64,000 bases of DNA from positions 13,682,754-13,746,753 of the forward strand of contig CM055892.1 of assembly GCA_029582165.1 (NCBI GenBank), read 5' to 3'. The stretch comes from Portulaca oleracea (lineage: Eukaryota > Streptophyta > Magnoliopsida > Caryophyllales > Portulacaceae). Made by a program: the position numbers and the translations under genes. Below, in pieces: positions 1 to 10,229 of the stretch; within the stretch, counting starts at the first letter, position 1, and each line of letters starts with the position of its first letter. The notes below the pieces were generated by a model. The model searched no databases and had not been told where the DNA came from. It saw only the letters and a list, made by a program, of their open reading frames with translations.

Positions 1-655
1 GATAGAATACTCATGAGGTAGTCTGCTTGAGTGAAATTTGTATCTGCTAACCAATGATCAATGACAAAAAATCGATCGATCTTTAATAACACATGACCAT
101 TAGTCCAAGAAAAATTAGATCCCCTACAGTGGATCTCAGATAGATTGCAAAAATCAATGCAATCTTTGAGGTCTATAGAATCAGTAAAAGGGCTGCTAGC
201 ATTTATTCTATCCTCAAGGTTTAAAACAGCATTTAAATCCCCGACAATGCACCAAGGTCCCGTAATGGTAGCAGAGATACTCTTGATATTATTCCAGAGA
301 GATTGACGATCAGCCGTAGTGTGAAGACCATAAACAAAAGTAATACAACAGGGGAAACCCGAAATATTGCAACGAACATCACAATGAATGTATTGAATAT
401 CTGACATAAGAGGGGTGATAGTTACCTTTGCAAGCTTCCAGGCGAGGAACAATCTGCCCCTTTGATGAAGCTGAAAGTTACTGTGAGTCCTCCATGAACG
501 AAACATACCCTCTTTCAGCCACCTTTCCTTTGCATACTTGACCTTTGTTTCAATAAGACAAACACAATCAACATTTTGCTGAGCAAGAAGAATTTTGACA
601 TCCTCTTGCTTTTTGGGGTCATTCAGACCCCTAATATTCCATGAGATGAAAATCA
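1..655 (-). pseudogene. LINE ORF2 fragment: APE-type endonuclease domain
   Basis: Read on the minus strand, this stretch encodes an endonuclease/exonuclease/phosphatase domain of the kind that begins ORF2 of plant L1-type LINEs and nicks target DNA for target-primed reverse transcription. Visible signatures are SWNIRGLN near the start (about 650-620), the catalytic Glu context IETKV, and later GDLNAVL and a DRF-type C-terminal motif. The domain is cut by the window edge at base 1, so the reverse transcriptase would lie outside. It follows ORF1 (656-1771) directly with no clear spacer. I see no stop in the part read. The family is clear; activity cannot be judged. Confidence 0.82.
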
Positions 656-1771
656 TTGAGGGGATACTCCGTTTGCCTCTCTGGGATCTTTCTCTCCAGC
701 AGAGTCTTGTACCTCAACATCAGAATCTTTTGATTCAAGTGCCTCATAGCTATTTGATAAAGGAGTTGCTCTACTAGGGCCAGAATGCACCGGGCTTGCA
801 GATCTTCTCCTGGATTGAATTTGTATGAAGCCTTCCGAGTCAACTTGCCTATCCTTGAGTCCAATCTTTTTAACTCTCCAAATTTGCTGCTTTGATTTTC
901 CTCCACCATTCCTATTTCTCGTAGCATCCCCATTCCTCTAATGGTTTTCAACTGGGTGCTCTTTTTGTGCCTTTTTCCTGCATTCTTCTTCATTGTGACC
1001 AAGCAAGTTGCAATGAGTGCACTTCACATGCATCCAGTCATAATCAACATTTTGAGTAACAACCCTTTCGTTTTCATCAACATACTTTATCTCCATAGGA
1101 AAAGGGCTGTCAAGATTTACTCCAACCAAAACTCTTGCACATGAGAGATTTTTCTTCTCCTTAGTTGCTCGATCTGTTTTGATTGGTATTCCAATCAAGC
1201 TTGCAAGACTACTCAGATTTGTCATACTCCAATACTGAATATCAAGATTAGGGAATTTAACCCAGATAGGTAGAGTCTTAATGGCATCAACATCTATCTT
1301 TTGCAAGGGTGTCCAAGGTTTAACTACAAAAGGTTAATTATCAAGGAAATAAAAACCCCTCTTCAAAACCAAATCTTTCTCATCTTTCTTTGCAAAACGA
1401 ACCAAGAAAAGACCTTTGCGAATAGAAGCAATGTGGGTTAGATCATAAGCCGACCATATACGCTTGATAAATCCTTCAATGATAGGAAAAGGTGGATTTG
1501 ATCCAATAACACAGTATAGAACAGAATTTTCCCAGAATTGAATTTCCTCAGCAACTGCAGTCTTTTCCATTCTGGCCACAGAGATACCATCCACAGTATC
1601 AGCTTTGACAAATTTTAAAGACGTACCTGCATTAGGATTAACTAGAGAGGCATAGGTTGATATAATCTCAGTAGAAGGATGCTCTATGTCTGACAGATTA
1701 GTGGTAGTTTGTAGGTTATGTTTCCCCAATGTAATAGTGCCACCATGATTATCATCTTTTGCCAAAGACTC
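656..1771 (-). pseudogene. LINE ORF1 fragment: DUF4283 plus CCHC zinc knuckle
   Basis: ORF1 nucleic-acid-binding protein of a plant LINE. The part coded between about 1770 and 1330 resembles DUF4283 (tryptophan-rich, with motifs such as FLVRFAKKDEKDLVLKRGFY). The next part (1306-938) continues with PIWVKFPNLDIQYW and ends in a CX2CX4HX4C zinc knuckle (CTHCNLLGHNEEEC). A TAG at 938-940 closes the frame; beyond it a basic/serine-rich linker leads into the endonuclease. The frame breaks near 1320. The 5' part is lost because a Copia LTR is inserted at 1775, so residues read upstream of 1771 in this frame are LTR sequence, not LINE. Confidence 0.8.
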
Positions 1772-1774
1772 CTT

Positions 1775-2868
1775 GAAGAAACCCCTACTCCATTCCAAGG
1801 ACCTCCACTGTTCTGAGGACCTCCACACCTGCTGACATGATTTTGATTGAAAGACAAACCTTGAAGATATAAAATCAAGGAAGTTTCCATAATATGAATA
1901 TTCCATATCTTCTCTAGTATTTATATATCTTACATGAGCCGTAACTGGTTTTATATTATTGCAAAGATCCGAATCAAAGGAAAGAGGTAGTTGCCGGATA
2001 AATGAAGATTGAGGATCAAACAAAGAAGCAAAGAATTTGAAGAATCTCAACGCTACTCTGAGGACCTCACCATATCCAGGAGTGAGGACCTCCAGTTCCA
2101 GTGCGAAGATTTTATTTGAAAGAGCAAATTTAGGGAAGTATCCTGAATATCTCTAAAATATTTCCAGCATATGTCCAGAATAATATCTATTAATTGTGAT
2201 ATATATCTTTGCAGAAGATCATTACAAAATGGCAAGCTTGAAGATCCTAAAGAATCAAGATTAGAAGATCAACACAAAGATGGAAAGGATCAAGCATATC
2301 TGGATAGCAAACATAAAGATCCTAAAGAATCAAAGATTAGAAGATCAACACAAAGATGGAAATGATCAAGAGTTAAGGAAACTTCAAAGTAGCCGTTATA
2401 TTGGAACCTCAAGCATCTATATAAAGCTTGGCTGTCCTCCTCTCTCAATATAACGATTCCAAGCAAGATAAATCGTGTGTAGGAATTTTGTGATAGAAAA
2501 TTCCGAGTGTAGCTACTTGGTTCTGAGTAGTGAGTTGTGTAACCAGAAGGTGTGTTCTGGTGAGGACCTCAGAGTCGTGTAACTAAAGTGAAGTGACCTC
2601 ACTTTAGTGAGTTCAAGCCATTCTTCCTGCCTCAATTGTGAGGCCACTGCTACAGAAGTTCATCCTGAATCTTCTGCCCTTGTAAGCATCTATTGAGGAC
2701 CTCACAGTCCTTGACAGTGTCGAGTTTGTAACCTCCTCTATTTTCTAGCACTTTAAGTTTATCAATAAAGAAGTATTATTCAAATATTTAAGTGCTATTA
2801 ACGTTCTTGTGTTAATTAAGTGCAGAATTTTTATACAACCCTATTCACCCCCCTCTAGGGTTATTTCA
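1775..2868 (+). repeat. 5' LTR of SIRE-like element 1
   Basis: This 1094-bp repeat begins TGAAGAAACC and ends GGTTATTTCA, two bases before the primer binding site. It matches 5248-5990 closely, with scattered substitutions, which shows the insertion is not very recent. A TATA-like TATATAAAGC near 2420 sits where a promoter would be expected. Confidence 0.9.
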
Positions 2869-2870
2869 AT

Positions 2871-2884
2871 TGGTATCAGAGCGG
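2871..2884 (+). promoter_or_regulatory. Primer binding site (initiator Met tRNA)
   Basis: TGGTATCAGAGCGG is the standard plant Copia primer binding site complementary to the 3' end of initiator tRNA-Met. It lies two bases after the 5' LTR. Confidence 0.92.
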
Positions 2885-2924
2885 GTCCACAAATTCAAGA
2901 GCTTAACCACTCGTGGAAAAGATC

Positions 2925-5078
2925 ATGGTCGCTATCGACACAAATGAAGCTCCTCAAGGACGCTTATGAATAATAGCTCCACTACTTATTCGAGAAAACT
3001 ACAGGTCATGGAAAAGACAAATGGAGGTCTACCTCAAGGACCAAGATAAGGACCTCTGGATTGTGGTTACCGAGGGAGATTATCCCACTCCCACGAAGAT
3101 GAACAGTGATGGCCAAGATGTCCCAAAGAAAAGATCTAAAATGACCAAAAAAGAGTTGGAGTTATTGAGAAAAAATACTCATGCCCTAAACTTGATTTAT
3201 TGCAGTTTAAATTCCAATGATTTTAAACGTGTATCTAATTGTGAAACTGCGAAACAGGTTTGGAATTACTTGATAACCTCATATGAAGGCACAAGTCAAG
3301 TCAAGGACACCAAAGTAGATATCCTTGTCCAAAAGTATGAGGCCTTCAGAATGAAGGAAAATGAGACTATTGAAGAGATGTTCAAAAGATTCAGCAGCAT
3401 CACCAACCACCTCACATCTCTGGGAAAAACCTACCCAAATGAGGAACAAGTTAGAAAGGTCCTCCGATGCCTGCCTAGAAGAAAATGGGGTCCAAAAGTC
3501 ACAGCCATTGAAGAAGCTCAAGATCTCAAGGTCCTCAAACTGCAGGAACTCATTGGAAAACTATTGGCCTATGAGGTCCAATTGAATGACCTCTCGGAAC
3601 CCAAGGAAATTGCCCTCAAGGCAGTATGTAAATCTGACAATGAGTCAGATGTTGATGAGGAGGAAGATACAATGGCAATAATGGCTAGAGGGCTTAGAAG
3701 ATTATACAAGAAAAATCCAACCTTTCGAGGATACATCAAGGATAGACAAAACAGAAAAGCAACCTCAAAAGGTAAGTCTTCATTAAGAAAAGATGCTGAC
3801 TCATTTACCTGTTTTGTTTGTGGCAGCTCAAAACACCTTATGAAGGACTGCCCTCACGCCAGAAGAAACAAAGACAAGAGAAACTGTCGACCTCAACAAC
3901 ATAACCATAAAGCAATGATGGCAACATGGAGTGATAGTGATTCCAGTGAAGGCCACAGTGAGGTAGAAGAAATAACAAATTTATGTCTGATGGTAAACAC
4001 AAGTGAGGATGAAGATCCAACCTCATCTCATGACGAGGTAAACATTGATGACCTCCTTAATCTTTCACCATTACATCTTGCTCATAAGTGTACGCATCTT
4101 TTTAAATACTCTAAGTCCTTGATAGAAAGAATCAAGCACCTTACCAACCACGTTCAAAGTCTCAGTGAGGCCATAGAAAGCCTGAACTCTCAAAATGACC
4201 TCATGTTCACAGAAAGCAATAGACTATCTCTTGAGGTCAAAGACTGCTATAAAACCGTCACTCAATTATCCAATGAGGCAGTCACTAATTCCCATCCTTA
4301 CCAAAGCAAACCAGTCTCCACAACCCCCACTTTTCAACCTTGGACCAAAATTCCTACAAATCAACCTCCCAGAGGACCTCTCCTTCCCACACCCAATACA
4401 CCACCTCTCAAAAACTATCGGTCCAAAAGTCCTCCTTTCCATACCAACAAAGGACCTCTCCTTCCTATCCTTAACATTCTGCCTCTCAGAGAAAATCATC
4501 ATAGAGGACCTCCAACAGAAAATAAAATAAGGACCTCATCAAATCCCCTGTCTAAAGGAACTAGACCTCCGTGCATTACTAAAATTTGGGTCCCAAAGAC
4601 CTCATTGCAACGATCTCATCCTTGGTCAGAGACCAAGAAAGGTATAGTGTCTTCTATTACAGGTATGCCTCAGACACAGCGATCCAACCAAGCTCTTCAA
4701 ACTGAAAATCAACAAGAATGCAAGAGTGACCTTTGGAGACAAAATCCAAGACAAGATCCTAGACATTGGGAAGGTCGTGAAACAACACCACCCGCACCAT
4801 TCGAGGAGGAGTCGTCTACTATGAGGACCTCAACCCATGCACAAGCTGTCAAATTGTGGGGGAGTCCTATCATCCATCCTCCCTACATGTGGTCTCTCTC
4901 CTCCTCCCAAGTTCGTCAACTCACTGCATGCTTGGACGTCCGATGTCCTCATCAGCATGTCCTCTCGGGTACCTCAAAATTTAATCAGGGCCTGATCAAG
5001 GTGTCCTCATCATTTCTTTTCCTCCTATCCCTCCTTCTCCCTCTCTCTTCCTCCCTTTATTTTGGCCACACAATTTAG
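2925..5078 (+). pseudogene. Copia gag with protease remnant, broken
   Basis: Retrotransposon nucleocapsid polyprotein. The natural start appears to be ATG at 2925, because codons from there run in frame into the open stretch at 3021, but TGA at 2967-2969 interrupts it. From 3021 there is a UBN2/gag-type domain (motifs NYLITSYEG, FRMKENETIEEMFKRF, RRKWGPKVTAIEEAQDL), a CCHC knuckle (CFVCGSSKHLMKDC, about 3813-3855), acidic and Ser-rich segments, and a Pro-rich tail. Around 4690-4770 the gag frame overlaps protease-like coding (VTFGDKIQGKILDIGKV) read in +1. After that pol is deleted, and the last 100 or so codons look like non-native reading. Confidence 0.85.
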
Positions 5079-5230
5079 TGCTTGTATTCCCCTGTTACTT
5101 TCTTGTCCGAAAGACAAAAAGGGGGAGAATTTTGCCATAGCCTATGATAATGTATCAATATTGATAAGCTATAGTTGATGAACTATTATCACTATATTAT
5201 GCGTGTTATACTTGCAATTTTTTTCTTTCA

Positions 5231-5247
5231 AACAAAAAGGGGGAGAT
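5231..5247 (+). promoter_or_regulatory. Polypurine tract of element 1
   Basis: AACAAAAAGGGGGAGAT immediately precedes the 3' LTR start TGAAGAAACC. An almost identical AAAGGGGGAGA tract occurs at about 5137. Confidence 0.85.
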
Positions 5248-5990
5248 TGAAGAAACCCCTACTCCATTCCAAGGACCTCCACTGTTATAAGGACCTCCAC
5301 AGCTGCTGACGTGATTTTGGTTGAAAGACAAACCTTGAAGATATAAAATCAGGGAAGTTTCCATAATATGAATATTCCATATCTTCTCTAGTATTTATAT
5401 ATCTTACATGAGCCCTAACTAATTTTATATTATTGCAAAGATCCAAATCAAAGGAAAGAGGTAGTTACCGGATAAATGAAGATTGAGGATCAAACAAAGA
5501 AGGAAAGAATCTGAAGAATCTCAACGCTACTATGAGGACCTCACCGTATCCAGGAATGAGGACCTCCAGTTCCAGTGCGAAGATTTTATTTGAAAGAGCA
5601 AATTTAGGGAAGTATCCTGAATATCTCTAAAATATTTCCAGCATATGTCCAGAATAATATCTACTAATTGTGATATATATCTTTGGAGAAGATCATTACA
5701 AAATGGCAAGCTTAAAGATCCTAAAGAATCAAGATTAAAAGATCAACACAAAGATGGAAAGGATCAAGCATATATAATGATGAAGCATATCTAGACAGCA
5801 AACATAAAGATCCTAAAGAATCAAGATTAGAAGATATCAACACAAAGATGGAAATGATCAATAGTTAAGGAAACTTCAAAGTAGCCGTTATATTGGAACC
5901 TCAAGCATCTATATAAAGCTTGGCTGTCCTCCTCTCTCAATATAACAATTCCAAGCAAGATAAATCGTGTGTAGGAATTTTGTGATAGAA
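5248..5990 (+). repeat. 3' LTR of SIRE-like element 1, truncated
   Basis: It aligns with the 5' LTR from its first base through TTTTGTGATAGAA, then stops matching. About 370 bp of the right part of the LTR are missing, and the junction is followed at once by a TG microsatellite. Confidence 0.88.
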
Positions 5991-5997
5991 TTGGAAA

Positions 5998-6000
<3 letters not shown>

Positions 6001-6040
<40 letters not shown>

Positions 6041-6082
6041 TTGTGTGTGTGTGAGAGAGCGTGAGTGTCTGTGTGTGTGTGT
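6001..6082 (+). repeat. (TG)n microsatellite
   Basis: About 80 bp of nearly uninterrupted TG dinucleotides, with a GAGAGAGCGTGAG interruption. Long Val-Cys frames through it are artefacts. Confidence 0.95.
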
Positions 6083-6206
6083 GGACATATACTACCTCCA
6101 TCCAGAAACTTTTGTCGATTTGGTTAGACTTTCATATTGTAACTCATTGAAATTTGTGAGTAAGCAACGGTAAAAGCTTAGTCGATTTGGTTAGACGAAT
6201 GGTAAT

Positions 6207-6411
6207 TGTTAGGACACATACTACCTCTATCCAGAAACTTTTGTCGAATTGGAAAAATGTCACACATCAGAAAAGTAAAGAGAAGGGACATGGTATATAA
6301 GTCAAGTGGGCTACTCCTCTTAACACCAATTGATTTTAAGATGGAACCTCACTTAACTTGTGTATCATGGGTCTTGGTTGAAGTGGGCTCTCTCGTTAGA
6401 TCTCCCCAACA
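6207..6411 (+). repeat. TRIM 5' LTR
   Basis: Begins TGTTAGGACACA and ends CTCCCCAACA. It is about 30 bp longer than the right copy because of a local replacement near its start. Confidence 0.75.
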
Positions 6412-6413
6412 AG

Positions 6414-6427
6414 TGGTATCAGAGCCG
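6414..6427 (+). promoter_or_regulatory. TRIM primer binding site
   Basis: TGGTATCAGAGCCG lies two bases after the LTR, the initiator Met-tRNA type. Confidence 0.88.
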
Positions 6428-6741
6428 ATGGTTCATTCGGTTGGGGCATGCAAGGTGCAGGAAGATCACCATGGACAGGAGCAGGGACCATGGCGCATGC
6501 GCGGCTGTGTCTCCTGAATGCGCAAAGTAGTGGTATGAGACTCAGGTAGAGTAGGGTGCGACTCTATGGAGTAAGGTGGCGGGGACTCTTGAGGCAGAGT
6601 GGTGGCATGAGACTCAGGTGGAGTAGGGTACGATTCTGTAGAATAAGGTGCGGCTATGATGGGCTATTGATGATGACTTGAAACCTTGCTAAAAAGAGGT
6701 TTTTGATCAAGGGGGAAAGACTCATGTGTAAAGGGGGAGAT

Positions 6742-6916
6742 TGTTGGGATTCACCCATGTGTAAAAATGTCCTACATCGGAAAAGTAAAGAGAAAAGACA
6801 TGATATATAAGTCAAGTGAGCTAGTCCTCTTAACACCAATTGATTTTAAGATGGAACTTCACTTGTGTATCACGGGTCTTGGTTGAAGTGGGCTCTCTCC
6901 TTGGATCTCCCCAATA
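6742..6916 (+). repeat. TRIM 3' LTR
   Basis: Begins TGTTGGGATTC directly after the purine tract AAAGGGGGAGAT (6730-6741). Its length of 175 bp is typical for TRIM LTRs. Confidence 0.82.
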
Positions 6917-7699
6917 ATAATATTAGTTATAAGATATTTTGAGATTTCCAGTCAAATGACGCACATTTTGGCGGTAACCTTGACCTAAAGGTGGATTTTA
7001 GGGCTGTAATCCTTACCTAAAAGTGAGCTTTCAATTTGATGAATGACACAGCCCTAAAGTGAATTTTTCACCGTATCTTCCCCCTAAAAGTGGTTTAAAA
7101 GTGGTTTTATAGTGAGATAACAAACAATCGACATTTATCTTAACTCAAACTTCTTTCATTTGTTTCTTTAGTAAGGCTGAATCTTGGGATCATCGAGAGG
7201 TGCAACAATCACTCTTTTGAAAGGAAGCAAGATCACTCGTCACAACTCAGCGAAACGAAACTCTTTGAGTTTCTTTAATGATCGTCTTGTTTATATTTTG
7301 ATCAAGCAGGGCTAACAACTTAAATCATCCCATCCCCATTCTTATATAAGGGCTAGTTTTTATACATTTTTTTCTTCTTATTTGGAATAAAGATTTCTTT
7401 TCTAATTTGACTTAATTCTGCTCTATGATGCAATTCATTATTTATTTCCTTTTCCTCTAACATGAAGAGTTAGGTGAAAAAAAACAACGAACACTACAAG
7501 CCTATCTTAATTATTCCCTCCTTTCTTTGTAATTTGATCTTCATTGTCTTCCTTTATATAACAGTTTTTTATATAATATTTCACTAAAATTAGAAGATTA
7601 TATTGTTATAATGAATTATTCATTAGGAATCTAATCATATTAATTTTACCAAATTCTTATGAAAAATGGTTTTAAATTTAATTAACTAAAAGATCTAGA
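6917..7699. other. Intergenic, no gene recognised
   Basis: AT-rich sequence. Between 6960 and 7110 there are loosely repeated phrases around CCTAAA(A/G)GTG. I see no coding signature, terminal repeats or RNA gene. Confidence 0.5.
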
Positions 7700-7708
7700 A
7701 ACAAATAA

Positions 7709-8253
7709 GGGATTTTTTGCATTTTGGACCTTGAACTTTAGGGGTATTTATTTTCTTAACTCTTGGTTTTCAACTTTAATTTTAAAGTTTGTAATCCAAA
7801 AAAAAGGACCCTAAAGTTTGTGAGCTGAAAAAAAGCTCGTTTTCCGTTTTTCTTTTTTCTTTCCATATTTGAATTTATCTCCCGATTGACGTCAAACTTC
7901 AAGACTAAGGTTAATACTAATATTAAAGTTATAATAAACCTCTTTTATTCATGTTGGGTTACTTAAACCCCTGTACTCAGGGGTCTAAGTAGCCCTGATA
8001 TAAATAAGAGAGTTGTATTATAGTTTCAATATCAGTTTTAACCATAGTGCTGGAGTTTACCGTCAATCGGGAGATAAATTTAAACATGGGAGGAAAATAA
8101 AGAATGAGACAGGGGCCTTTTTCTTCAGCCTACAGATTTTAAGGTCCTTTTTTATTTAACCTACAAACTTTAGGGTCTAAAAATTAATATTGAAAACCGA
8201 GGGTTTAAAAAATAAATATTCCTGAAATTCAAGGTGCAAAATGCAAAAAACCC
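7709..8253. mobile_element. Long-armed foldback MITE, Mutator-type TSD
   Basis: A 545-bp element that is nearly all inverted repeat: left GGGATTTTTTGCATTTTG matches the complement of the right end (GGGTTTTTTGCATTTTG), and similarity continues for roughly 250 bp per arm. The block ATTTATCTCCCGATTGACG is present in both arms. Perfect 9-bp direct repeats AACAAATAA flank it (7700-7708 and 8254-8262), the TSD length of Mutator elements. It has no coding capacity, and the transcript would fold into a long hairpin. Confidence 0.88.
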
Positions 8254-8263
8254 AACAAATAAG

Positions 8264-9402
8264 TGTGTTAATTTCATGTTACAGAGAATGTCGCCTACAA
8301 TTGAATTTTCACAAACCTCATACAAGGGAGATCAAAACCTCACGTCCGTTAATTTCATGTTTAAAGAGTATGAATTGTTATTGATGTTGTATCGAATAAA
8401 ATGGAAAAAAATATAATTAGTGGAGTACTTGTAAAGCAGTAATCTAAGGGTATCCTACCTAACTCGTACTTGACATTCCACATTTCACATGTCTACTTAT
8501 ATATATTCGCCCATTTCATTTTCATTGACTTTGAGGTGTTATTGCTTAAAACTAGCAGAGTATTTTGATTAGAAAAAATGTTAAGCGTTTACTTTAAATA
8601 TTGTTGTCGAACTGAGCCTTAGACAAATGCATCCATACCTATAAAACTATTTTAGTTTTGATTGACGTTGCGGATAGGATAAAACTATTTTAGGTTAGTG
8701 GGTTAAAAAAAAAAGGAAAAATTGGATTATATTAAGCCCTACCTTGGCCAATTATATTTTAATAATATCTATTTTTTTTGTATTTTAGTGGTCCCAAAAG
8801 AAGTTAAAATTATAATTTAGTGACACCAAATCTAACTTTACATTTTTTAAATTTTTTCATTCTTGACTCAAAAAAAGTTATGAAGTGTAATTATTAAAAG
8901 AATTTTTAAAATATTGTTTTTTTAGAATCCTAAGAATTATTATGATCTGTCAAGGAATAAAAGGGGAAAATCATAAAAATTAGAAAAAAAAATTTGGAAC
9001 AAATATTGTAAAATTACTTAAAATAGTGGGGAAATGTTATGCTAAGTTTTGGAGCAATACAAATCAAATTTCATAACATTTAGAGTATACACTAGTTGGT
9101 GGAATACAATTTTATTTTTTTGAACCACTGAAATACAAAAACGAGCAGGGGTTATTAGAATCCATTTTCCTAAAAAAAAGTAAAACTTTTCCATGAATCT
9201 TGTTTATGTAAATACAAAAAATGAAAACAATACAAAAGTAAGATACAACAATTTTCATTTTAAATATAGAGGTGGCCGGTGGGAGTATATTTTTTTTTTC
9301 AACGATGGAAAGACTGGGAGTATTTTTTTTTCCAATGATGGAAAGACTCTTATTCAAAATGATTAATAATTATCTTTATTTAAGATATTTAACATTTTTA
9401 TA
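8264..9402. other. AT-rich intergenic sequence
   Basis: No gene or complete element recognised. The 9112-9345 stretch contains phrases (AATACAAAAA, GGGGTTATTAGAA) resembling the small MITE family also seen in introns at 42838-43080 and near 11200 and 52750. Confidence 0.45.
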
Positions 9403-9702
9403 TACTCCCTCTATCCCGAAATAATTGACATATTTCAAAATTTTGTATTTACCAAGATTTAACTAAAGAAACTACCCACACAATCCAATAACACTATTTT
9501 CTAAGGTGTATTTTCGCATACCAAAATGTGAGTAGTGAGAGAATGTGAGTATGAATAGTTTTTACTAATTGAAAAAGTAAAAAGTTAACATAATTATTAT
9601 AATTAAAATAATTAAATTAGGTATTGAAAAATTAAAAGTGACAATTATTTTAAAATAAAAAAATTAGTTTAAGTGTTGATTAATATGAAACAGAGGGAAT
9701 AC
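9403..9702. mobile_element. Stowaway-like MITE upstream of ABCB copy 1
   Basis: Ends are CTCCCTCTATCCCGAAATAA on the left and the complement-type GAAACAGAGGGAATA on the right, with TA at both borders. These are typical of Tc1/Mariner-derived Stowaway MITEs. About 300 bp, AT-rich, no coding. It is absent from the corresponding position upstream of ABCB copy 2 (about 50690), so it inserted after the tandem duplication or was lost from copy 2. Confidence 0.75.
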
Positions 9703-9828
9703 TAGACTAATAGAAATAACAAAGTCATTAATTAATTATTGTAACCATTTCAGACTTTGATTGATTTTAAATAAAAATAATTTGACCTTGTAGACGCCAA
9801 ACCCAATATAAATGAAGGAAATCCCAGC

Positions 9829-9836
9829 TATAAAAA
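9829..9836 (+). promoter_or_regulatory. Probable TATA box of ABCB copy 1
   Basis: TATAAAAA lies about 200 bp upstream of the ATG. It is conserved, with its flank CCCAGC, in copy 2 at 50795-50802. A pyrimidine-rich leader (CTCTACTCTCTCCCC) follows. Confidence 0.7.
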
Positions 9837-10028
9837 CCTTGCAACCTACCTACCCAAGAATCAAGTCTTCATTGTATCAGTCTCTACTCTCTCCCCTTCA
9901 CAACGTTGACTCAGAAATTCCAAGATATTTCATTTTCACTTTTCTCTCTTGTGTTTGGACGTGAAAATTAAGGGGAGGACAACAGAGGGGCAAAGTGGAG
10001 AAAAAGAAGATCGAAGAAGAAGAAGGAA

Positions 10029-10229
10029 ATGGGAGGAGGATCAATGTGGACAATGTTCATGCATGCAGACGGTGTAGATCTAGTTCTGATGATCCTTGGA
10101 TTTATCGGAGCCGTTGGTGAAGGGTTGGCTTTGCCTATGATTTTTCTTGTTGGTAGTCACTTGATGAACAACATTGGTAGCAGTTCCCAGTTCAATAGCC
10201 TTGACGCTTTTGCCCATGCTGTCGATCAG
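10029..10229 (+). CDS. ABCB15-like: ABCB copy 1 exon 1
   Basis: 67 codons, phase 0 at the end. Encodes the MWTMFMHADGVDLVLM start and the first membrane segment (LGFIGAVGEGLALPMIFLVG), ending HAVDQ before a GTATTT donor. ATG at 10029 is preceded by a purine-rich leader, and the same start is used in copy 2. Confidence 0.9.

Larger units (their letters stand above)
1775..5990 (+). mobile_element. SIRE-like Ty1/Copia retrotransposon, gag-only, non-autonomous
   Basis: Two direct repeats (1775-2868 and 5248-about 5990), a tRNA-iMet-type primer binding site and a purine tract define the element. It carries one long gag-type frame and lacks reverse transcriptase, RNase H and nearly all of protease/integrase. 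Its gag and LTR ends resemble those of the minus-strand element at 54163-61321, placing both in one SIRE-like lineage. It disrupts LINE ORF1 at 1774/1775. The right LTR is truncated, so no target-site duplication can be confirmed. The octamer AGGACCTC recurs 16 times on the + strand by my count. Confidence 0.88.
6207..6916 (+). mobile_element. TRIM (terminal-repeat retrotransposon in miniature)
   Basis: A short LTR element of about 710 bp with no coding capacity. The LTRs (6207-6411 and 6742-6916) share a long match around the block ACATC(A/G)GAAAAGTAAAGAG and end CCCCAACA / CCCCAATA. A perfect primer binding site follows the left LTR and a purine tract precedes the right one. The interior has degenerate repeats of a GAGACTCAGGT.GAGTAGGGT unit (about 6536 and 6608). 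The left LTR carries about 35 bp of foreign sequence (CTACCTCTATCCAGAAAC) that also occurs at 6089. No clean target duplication was found. Confidence 0.85.

Noticed and set aside
5967..6173. Val/Cys repeat frame
   Set aside because: Produced by the (TG)n microsatellite.
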